Source of the DNA: Emiliania huxleyi CCMP1516 | Lineage: Eukaryota > Haptophyta > Isochrysidales > Noelaerhabdaceae | Direction of reading: 5' to 3' | Assembly (NCBI RefSeq): GCF_000372725.1 | Contig: NW_005199194.1 | Location: 768,722-832,721, forward strand | Length of the DNA stretch: 64,000 nucleotides | Shown here: positions 20,390 to 28,559 of the stretch, piece after piece | Layout of the letters: each line of letters starts with the position of its first letter | Numbering within the stretch: position 1 is the first letter of the stretch | Notes under the pieces: generated by a model | The model's database searches: none | What the model saw: the letters and a program-made list of their open reading frames with translations, nothing else | Told to the model about the DNA's origin: nothing | Made by a program: the position numbers and the translations under genes

Positions 20390-20816
20390 ATGAAATCGGG
20401 ACGATTTTGACCCAAAAATCACAAGGTGAGGGAGTCGGGCTGCCAGCGCACCACGCGAAGTCCTGTTTTCTTAATGCCCGCAACCCACTGTACGTGCCTC
20501 CCGTGTTGTAGCCTTGCCTTTGTGCCCCGTTTGTTGTTTGACGCTAGACAGATGATGACGACACGCACGAGCGACACACACAGAGACAAACAGGCTCACA
20601 AGACAGTAGGTAGGTAGAAAGGTGAAGAACAGCCAGGCTCGGACTGGACACCAACGCGGTATGGGTGGACGCTGGACAGATGATGACGACACACACGAGC
20701 GACACACAGACACAAACAGGCTCACAAGACACACAGCCATCTGGCTGCCACGCCACACACCCTGAGTCGGCGTACACATAACTCAGGGCCACATCCTCCC
20801 TGTCGCCCCCCCCAGC
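20390..20816. repeat. Mosaic of dispersed repeats, with a local duplication
   Basis: Includes an inverted copy of the GCATTAAGAAAACAGG module (20462-20483) and two tandem copies of GACAGATGATGACGACACAC...GAGCGACACACAGACACAAA (20546-20600 and 20672-20730). The same unit occurs at 32302-32372, and its leader (GGCTCGGACTGGACACCAAC) at 20635, 40855 (partial) and 58426. Confidence 0.7.
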
Positions 20817-21264
20817 TCAAAAAGAAAGTTTAAGAAGATCTGCCCGCCGGTCCCGGGGGCGCTGTGCTAACTCGTACGTCGCGTTGACCCGCCCGCCGCC
20901 GTCGAGCCACGCTAGCACCGCCTCCTCCTTGCCTCGTCCAACCGCTGTCACGACCTCGTCAGGGACTTCCACGACACCGCTCAGCTCCGCCGCCGCCGGC
21001 GACAGATTACCCGGCCGGACTAGCACGCTCTCGACGCCGCCCTCGAGCGCCACCGCGTACCGCCCGCCCTCGAAGCTCCGCGCCTCGCCCAGCCGCCCGT
21101 TCAGCTCGGGGCGGGCCAAGAGCCCACCGAGCACGACCCGCTGCCCGAGGAGCGGCGCGTCTTCAGCCGCCGCTGCCGCGCCCGACGAAGCGCCGTTCGC
21201 CCGTGCTCCGCCTTCTGCAGCCACCGCCGCCTCCGACAAATACCCGGCGCCGCTTCGCATGTGC
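20817..21264 (-). CDS. SH3-like (PELNGR) plus ankyrin-type exon, paralogue
   Basis: The frame reads RANGASSGAAAAAEDAPLLG, then VVLGGLLARPELNGRLGEAR and YAVALEGGVESVLVRPGNLS, a complete SH3-like module, followed by DEVVTAVGRGKEEAVLAWLD and GGGRVNATYE, the opening half of an ankyrin array. It ends LLKLSF-stop at 20817. The related 16853-17170 copy lacks the second half of the SH3-like module. Such proteins are repeated many times in haptophyte genomes; they are thought to be interaction scaffolds. Start codon unclear. Confidence 0.55.
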
Positions 21265-21297
21265 ATGCGTGCAGAAAGATCGGGGCCGTCATGAGGG

Positions 21298-23262
21298 TGT
21301 TCGGGTTTGGGTGTTTTCAGTGTGTTTCAAGCGAGCCAGCCTGTGGCAGAACACTTCGCTTCGCGCTGCAGCGCTTGGGCCACCGCCCTGGCCATGTACG
21401 AGCTTTTGCCGGCCACGGCGGCTACCAAGAGGATGGGCCCGGGCTCTGGCGCCGCGAGCACGGTGCCACCTCGACGTGAGTAGGCCCTGAAGCCGCCCGG
21501 CGCTCGCCGCGCTGCCCACGCCAGAGACTGGCTTGCTGCCGCACCACCTCTCGTGACTGTACTAGGCGGGACGGAGGTCGACACTGGTCAGCACCGCGGC
21601 TGGTGACGCCGCGAGGCGCCCGCCAACTCTCGGCGACGGTGAGACGATGCAAGATGCAGCTCTCGGCAGACGTCGAGGCGCTCGAGCTGCGGTGCAACGA
21701 GCCGCTCCGCTCCCGTACGACCCGCTTGTACAGTGACAAGTGGCACGGTTCGCTCCCGTCTACACGCTCGACTTCCTCACCAGGGTGCGCCGCTTGCGCG
21801 CACGCACACCTTTTGCCCGCCGCACACGCGCACCCTGCCACAGACACGTCGATGTCGCGCACTGCTCAGGTGGGGCAGACGTTCCCAGGCTCGACGCCTG
21901 GGAGTGTTGTCCTATCATCCGCGCTCGTCGGCGACTCGACCGACTTCCCCAGCGAGAGTGTTGCGAGCAACAGGGTCGCCTCCTGCGCCACCTGCTTCGG
22001 CTGCTTCTTCGACGCCCTGTGTGCGAGGCCCGAGATGTCGGTAAGCACCATCCTGCTGTCAAACGGGTTGCGGACGCTGACGTGAACCAGGTCGCCGGCA
22101 GCGGGGGCAAGGATCTTGCCCTTGCCCGCACCTGAACCCCATCCCATGGAGAGCAGCCGAGATCTCGCTGGATATCAGCGGCCGTGATGCGCGGTGGGTT
22201 CGCGCGAAACCTGCGGTGTGGACGTCCGCATTTTTGACCATTCGCCCACTTCTTTATTTTTTGCCAGCGATCATTCCCCATGAGTACCCATTGTAAAAAG
22301 ACAAAATCTACCAAACACACATAACACAGCCACGACACACGCCCGAACGAGGGTGTGCAACGCCTCACGCGGCCGCCACGCGCGGCGGCGCGCGCGCCGA
22401 GCCGCAAGCAACCCGGCGCGTGACACCAGTGTCTCCCGTCGTCAACACGGGACATTGTCACCGCCGCGGGAACGTAGTCGCCACAGGTGTGCAACTACGA
22501 GACGCGGCCGTCCGGGCCGCAGCTTGCCTGGTGAGGAGTGATCTGTCGCTGCGCAGCTCAAGCCGCCGAGGCGACCCTGTTGCTCGCAACACTCTCGCTG
22601 GGGAAGTCGGTCGAGTCGCCGACGAGCGCGGATGATAGGACAACACTCCCAGGCGTCGAGCCTGGGAACGTCTGCCCCACCTGAGCAGTGCGCGACATCG
22701 ACGTGTCTGTGGCAGGGTGCGCGTGTGCGGCGGGCAAACGGTGTGCGTGCGCGCAAGCGGCGCACCCTGGTGAGGAAGTCGAGCGTGTAGACGGGAGCGA
22801 ACCGTGCCACACACACTTGTCACTGTACAAGCGGGTCGTACGGGAGCGGAGCGGCTCGTTGCACCGCAGCTCGAGCGCCTCGACGTCTGCCGAGAGCTGC
22901 ATCTTGCATCGTCTCACCGTCGCCGAGAGTTGGCGGGCGCCTCGCGGCGTCACCAGCCGCGGTGCTGACCAGTGTCGACCTCCGTCCCGCCTAGTACAGT
23001 CACGAGAGGTGGTGCGGCAGCAAGCCACTCTCTGGCGTGGGCAGCGCGGCGAGCGCCGGGCGGCTTCAGGGCCTACTCACGTCGAGGTGGCACCGTGCTC
23101 GCGGCGCCAGAGCCCGGGCCCATCCTCTTGGTAGCCGCCGTGGCCGGCAAAAGCTCGTACATGGCCAGGGCGGTGGCCCAAGCGCTGCAGCGCGAAGCGA
23201 AGTGTTCTGCCACAGGCTGGCTCGCTTCAAACACACTGAAAACACCCAAACCCGAACCTACT
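21298..23262. repeat. Large inverted duplication: arms of about 694 bases around a 577-base spacer
   Basis: The left arm (21298-21990) and right arm (22568-23262) are near-identical reverse complements. The only size change noticed is a six-base CA expansion in the right arm near 22810. The right arm ends two bases before the ATG at 23264, so the promoter region of the three-domain fusion gene is a copy of downstream sequence of another gene. Confidence 0.9.
21866..22140 (-). CDS. Exon of a trafficking (TRAPPC8-like) protein, partial
   Basis: The minus-strand frame reads GKGKILAPAAGDLVHVSVRN, PFDSRMVLTDISGLAHRASK and EATLLLATLSLGKSVESPTS. The phrase LVHVSVRNPFDSRMVLTDIS resembles the beta-sandwich segments (V.V.NPL...L.LTD) of TRAPPC8/Trs85-type trafficking subunits, a tentative link. 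The second half of the exon lies in the left arm of the inverted duplication and is repeated on the plus strand at 22568-22684, where the copy is broken at the arm edge. A further exon (SASTSAESCILHRLTVAESW) is present in both arms. Confidence 0.45.
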
Positions 23263-23263
23263 C

Positions 23264-26200
23264 ATGTCTTCTTCCGAAAAAAACAAAATTCGTCGTCGTC
23301 GCAACGGTCGCCCGTGCTCTCAGTGTCGGGCTGTGCTCTCGACGTCGGCCTCGCCAGCCCACCATCCAATGCCACCAGCGGCCGCCTCGCCGCTAACGCT
23401 CGTGGCCGTGGCAGCAGCAGCGGCAGCTCTCACCGCCTTTGCGCTCCGCCGACGCCAACGGCGTCCAAAGCCGCCTCAGCGCGACCTCCGCCCGAAGCGC
23501 GACCTCGTTGGCTACGGCTCAACGCCGCCAGCCTTTACCTGGCCGAACGGTGCCCGCCTTGCCGTCAACTTTGCAATCAACATCGAAGAGGGCTCAGAAC
23601 CGAACGTGCTCGACGGCGACCGTGCCTCCACCGCCGCGCTCTGCGAGTGCCCGTCCGATGCGCCTCCGGGCGTTCGCGACCTGGCTGCCGAGTCGATGTT
23701 CGAGTACGGCTCGCGCGTGGGCGTCTGGCGTGTGCTGCGCGCCTTCCGGTCGCGCGGACTGCCCGCCACCGCCTTTGCGTGCGCGCTCGCTCTCGAGCGG
23801 CTGAGTGAGCTCGCGGCGGCGGTGCGGGCGGGCGTGGCGGACGGGCTGCTCGACGTGTGCTGCCACGGCTACCGCTGGGAGGACCACGCCGGCATGCGAG
23901 AGGAGGAGGAGAAGTCTCGCATCGCGCAGGCCGTCGCCAGCCTGACGGCAAGCCTCGGTGCGTGGCTGGTACTGCCTTGAGGCCACCCGAGATGGCCCAG
24001 AGTACCCGAGATGGCCCCGAGACTATAACAGGTGTGCCGCCGCGAGGCTGGTACTGCCGCACGGCGCCGTCCGAGAGCACACGCAGGCTGCTGGTTGAGC
24101 ATGGCGGCTTCCTGTACGACAGCGACGCGTATAACGACGAGCTGCCATACTGGACGCAGGTCGCCTTGGGGTCATCTCGGGTCATCTCGGGTCATCTCGG
24201 GTCATCTCGGGTCATCTCGGTTGATCTCGGGTAAGGAGCATCTCGAATCATCTTTGGTCATCTCGGGCGATGCTGGACGCAGGTCGCCCTGCCGGACGGG
24301 CGGGTCGCGCCGCACCTCGTCCTGCCGTACACCCTCTGCACCAACGACTCCAAGTTTGCGCCCGGCCGCGCCTTCTCGACGGCGCAAGACTTCCTCAGCT
24401 TCTGCAGCGCCGCCGTCGACCAGCTGCTCTCCGAGGCCGAGGCGACAGGCCAGGCTCGGATGCTCTCGGTGGGGCTTCACCCGCGGCTGATCGGCCACCC
24501 GGCCCGCATACAAGGGCTGCTCGCCCTCCTTCTAGGAACCTTCTAGGAACCTTCTAGGAACCTTCTAGGCCCGCATACAAGGGCTGTGCGCGCTGCTCGA
24601 CCGCCTCGACAGCCTCGGGCGCGAGGGCCGCGTCTGGGCCACCAGAGAGGGGGCCCGAGAGGACCCGAGAGGACCCGAGAGGACCCGAGGTTAGGCGCGA
24701 GGGCCGTGTCTGGGTCGCAAGGCGCTCCCAGATCGCGGAGTATTGGATGGCTCTCCATCCACCTCCGCACAGCGCCGCCGCCTCCCCCTCACGCCGTGTG
24801 GCCGCGCCGCCGCGTCCGTCCGCAGCGGCGGCGCCGCCGCCGCCCGCCCCTGGGCCGCCGCCGCCCACCCCTGGGCCGCCGCCGCCCGCCCCTGGGCCGC
24901 CGCCGCCCGCCCCTCGGCTAGGCCCTCGGCTGCTGGTCACCGGCGGGGGGGGGTTCGTGCTGTCGCACGTGGTCCACACTTGGCTCGCCGCGAACCCGGG
25001 CGGCAGCTGCGTCGTGTTCGACAAGATGGCCGCGCCGCGGCCGAGGCAGCAGGCGCCTCCCGACGCGGCGTCTCGCTTCTTCGCGCCGCTGCTCGCGAGC
25101 CTAGAAGCGGAATCAGCGTGTTCTTGTATCCCAACCAGCACTCGAGAGGACACGTACTCCACTGCGCTGAAGACACTGCCCAGTACCGTCTTCCCGCCCT
25201 GAGGTTGGTGTACTCAGCACGTAGGCTCGCGACGCGGCGGCTGGAGCTCTTCACGGGCGACGTCGGCGACGCGGCGAGCTGGAAGCGGCTCGAGGCGACC
25301 CACGGCGCCAGCTTCAGCCACATCGTCGCCGGCGCGGCGATCACTCCCACCCCGCCCGAGGAGGCTGCCCTCGGCCTCGAGGTCGCGCGAGTCAACTTTC
25401 TGGGCGTGCTGCTGCTGCTGGCGCCCCTGCCGCTCGCGCAGGGCCTCCCCCCTTCGCTACGGCGCGCGCCTCGTGCGTAGGCGTGCTGCGATTTCTTTTT
25501 CATCGCGCGCTACTACAGGTGCATCGATTTCCGTTTCATCGCGTGCGTAGGCGTGCTGCGCGCCTTTGAGTTCGCGCGCCGCTGCTGCCCCAGGCTCGTG
25601 CGTTTCCTGCTCGTGTCGAGCGACGGCGTCCTCTCGGCGCCTCCGATCGGCGGCGCGGAGTACAGCAGCCCTGACACCCCAGGGGTGGGCGCTTTGGCCC
25701 CCCCCCCCCCCCCGGCCCCCTCCCCCCCTCCCCTCCCCTCCCCCTCCTGTGCGGGGGACGAGGATGCGTATTGCATGGAGGTCGTTTCAGTGGCTCTTTG
25801 ACCAGAAGCCATGAAAGAGTCGACACCCCCACCGTCCTTCACCGTCCTTCACCGACTCCACAGCCGTGGCCTCGTACCCGCTCTCGAAGCTCGCGGCGGA
25901 AGCGCAGGTCCGGCACTGGAGGGGCATCTTCCCCGAGGTCTGCTCCGTCGCAGTTCGCTTCTCGGATGTCTACGGTGACCGCCCGAGAGCACCCGAGATC
26001 GCCCGAGATCACCCGAGATCGCCCGAGAGCACCCGAGAGCACCCGAGATCACCCGAGACGGCCCGAGACGGCCCGAGGCCACGACTGGCATGACACGAGC
26101 GTCCCGAGCAGGACGCACACAGACGCGTCCGCTCCTAGGAGCGATGGACCGCGACACGGGCGCGCGCAACCGGCACAACGCGCCGTACTGGGTCGCCACT

Positions 26201-27874
26201 CGCGCTGTGCGGGGCTCCTCATGGTGTGAACAGCGTCTCTTCACACCTCCAGCTGTGAACAGGTCGCCACTCGCGCCGTGCGGGGCGAGCCCCTCGTCAT
26301 CGAGGCTGCGAGCTTGCGCGAGGTCGGGTGGGACTACATCGATGCGCCGAGCGCCGCGCGCGGCGTGGTCGCGCTGCTCGACGCCGGCTCGCCGCCCCGT
26401 CGGTTCCTATACGAGCTCGCGATCGGCCGCTGCGTGCCGCACGGCGAGCTTGTTGCATCCCTCGTCGGCGAGGCCTTCACAGACGCCACCGACGAGGCGG
26501 CGCTGCTCGAGCAGTTTCGCGGCCGGTTCGGCTCGCGTGTCGAGCTCCTCCCTCCCGGAGGCGGCGGGGAGGCCGCCAAGGCCGGCAGTGTCTTGCGTGC
26601 GCGCCGCCCGGCCACTACCGGCTGGACGCGTCCTGGACATGTCGCTTAGGCCGGTTACGTGGTGCGCACGCTCGCGCCCGATCACTGGTTGCGTACCCGG
26701 CGGATGTGCGTCGAGGCGCGGTGTGGCACAACGGAACCTTCTCGGAACCTTCTCGGAGCCTTCTCGGATCATTCCTGTGTAGGCGATGCGCGAGGAGTTT
26801 GGCTTCGAGGCGACGCCGCTGCCGTTTGCGATGCGAGAGTACCTGGCATGGCTCAAGGCGGAGGCGGCGGCAGAGGCGACGCCGCCGGTCAACCCGCCGC
26901 TGTCGGCTAGTTTGCCGCTGTCGGTCGCGTCGCCGTCGCCGTCGTCGACATCGCCGCCGCCGCAGGAGGGGAGTTTGCCTGCCGGGCACCAGGGCCGCGC
27001 GGTGCAGGGGGGCTGCGCGGGCCTGGTGGTGGCCGTGACGGGAGGCGCGTCGGGGATCGGCAGGGGGATCGTGCTCGCTGCGGCGGCCAGAGGGTGCCGC
27101 GTGGTCTGCCTCGACACGCGGCAGTCGCCGCTCGAAGGGGGCGTGCCGGCGGCGGAGGAGCACGCTGCTGCAGGCTCGGGCGGCGAGGTCCTGTTCGTGC
27201 GCGGCGACGTGACCGAACGTGCGGACGTGGCGGGAGCTGTCGCGATGGCGGTGCGTCGGTGGCCGCGTCGATGTCTCTTAGTGGCACCAGGAAGGTATCT
27301 CACGGCCAGCGAGCGTGACAGGATTGCGAATAGGTGGGGTCGGCTCGACGTCTTCATCAACAACGCCGCGCTGGACCTGACCGACCCACCGCACAGCTTG
27401 CCGCAGCAGCTGACCTCGACCACGCTGGAGCAGTGGGAGCGCGTGCACCGCGTCAATACGCTCGGCTACTTCCTCGGCGCGCAGGTTGCCGTCGAGCAGT
27501 TCCTGCGGCAAGAGCCGCGCGCACAGACGGGCTTGCGCGGCAAGCTGATCAACATCACCTCGCAGCACGGCATGGTGGCGTGCCCGGGCAACCTCGCATA
27601 CGGCACCTCCAAGGCCGCCGCCGTCTACATGACCAAGCAGATCGCCGTCGACTACGCCGAGCAGCTGATCGCGTGCAACGGCGTCGCGCCGGGTAAGATC
27701 GTGAAGGAGGCGGCGCGTCCGGTGTCCCAGTACTCGTACGACAGGACGCCGTGCAAGCGGCTCGGCACGCCCGCCGATGTTGCGAGCGCGGTGTGCTGGC
27801 TGGCGAGCGACGAGGCGGGCTCGTACCAGACCGGGCACAACCTGATGGTGGACGGAGGCTGGATGGCCTTCTGA
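23264..27874 (+). CDS. Three-domain fusion: PuuE-type allantoinase/deacetylase, NAD-epimerase, short-chain dehydrogenase
   Basis: ATG 23264 opens a frame with an N-terminal hydrophobic anchor (PLTLVAVAAAAAALTAFAL). Domain 1: RDLVGYGSTPPAFTWPNGAR, AINIEEGSEPNVLDGD, ESMFEYGSRVGVWR, CCHGYRW, GWYCRTAPSESTRRLL, GLHPRLIGHPAR and GRVWVARRSQIAEYW match PuuE allantoinases. After a Pro-rich linker, domain 2 starts LLVTGGGGFVLSHVVHTWLA and continues LELFTGDVGD, SHIVAGAAITPTPPEE, LVSSDGV, SYPLSKLAAEA. Domain 3: AVTGGASGIGRGI, DVFINNA, ITSQHG...AYGTSKAA and a VDGGWMAF end. Introns: 23958-24031, 24160-24282, 24502-24568, 24619-24694, 25091-25224, 25404-25550, one ending near 25863, 25975-26138, 26192-26262, about 26628-26782, 27259-27333. 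Exons keep frame except near 26600. The linker is continuous with domain 1, so fusion is the direct reading. Substrate unknown. Confidence 0.7.
25091..25224 (+). mobile_element. Introner-like element family B, copy 1 (intron 5 of the fusion gene)
   Basis: Begins GCTCGCGAGCC, a copy of the next exon start GCTCGCGACGC, and ends GCACGTAG. It contains TAGAAGCGGA, TCGTATCCCAACCAGC-type sequence (here TTGTATCCCAACCAGCACTC), GAGAGGACACGTACTC, ACCGTCTTCCCGCC and GAGGTTGGTGT, all shared in order with 29188-29368 on the minus strand. Removal joins RFFAPL to LATRRLELFTGDV. Confidence 0.75.
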
Positions 27875-28079
27875 ATGATGCGACGCACGCGCGCAGATGA
27901 GCATGAATGCGCAGAAGCGTGTGTGGGACAGGACGGCGCCAAGGCGGAAAGAAGCCCTGCTCGGCAGGAGCCCGCGTGAGTGCCGCCCTCGTCGGCCCGC
28001 TCCGTGCGAGCCTTCAGCGCTCACCTTGGAGGTGCGCGCGGAGCGGAGCGGCGCTGTGCATGCCCTGTTGCGGGGCCGG

Positions 28080-28285
28080 AAATCGCGCTCATCCCCGGTT
28101 CGGTGTCAGTTGCACAAAACGACCCTCGCGTCTCCACGTGTACGAACGACAGGTGAGCCCCACGGCATTAAAAGCACGAGTGCAGCGGTGTGCACACCTC
28201 GATCCTGTACCGTGTTTGTTATAGCAGCGAGGGAGGGCGAAGACGATCGAGGGGTCCCTTAGCGTGTGCGGAATCGACCCTATCT
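28080..28285 (+). repeat. Degenerate family A fragment followed by dispersed repeat R2
   Basis: At 28115-28185, CCCTCGCGTCTCCACGTGTA...GAGCCCCACGGCATTAAAAG resembles the family A introner core. At 28197-28283, CCTCGATCCTGTACCGTGTT...GCGGAATCGACCCTATC matches 32124-32243 and, inverted, 59470-59577. No gene is seen between 27875 and 28559. Confidence 0.65.
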
Positions 28286-28559
28286 ACGGGGTGTGGAGGA
28301 TGAGTTGACCAGGGGGTTGTGCGCCGGGCCCTCCTGCTCGGCTCCAGCCTGCTGATGGGGGTCGCGTGTCACGTCTTACGTGTGAGGTATGTGTCAGCGG
28401 TATGTGTGTCGCATGGCGCATAAGATGTTCAGTGACACCGTTTCTCCAGAAAACACTCAACAGTCTCAACAGCCCTGCGGACAGCAACCGCTGTGTGGCA
28501 ACTCAGTACGCGCCCCAGCGGCCACTTTCGGGGTAAACGGTACGTGAACGTCGCCGAAG

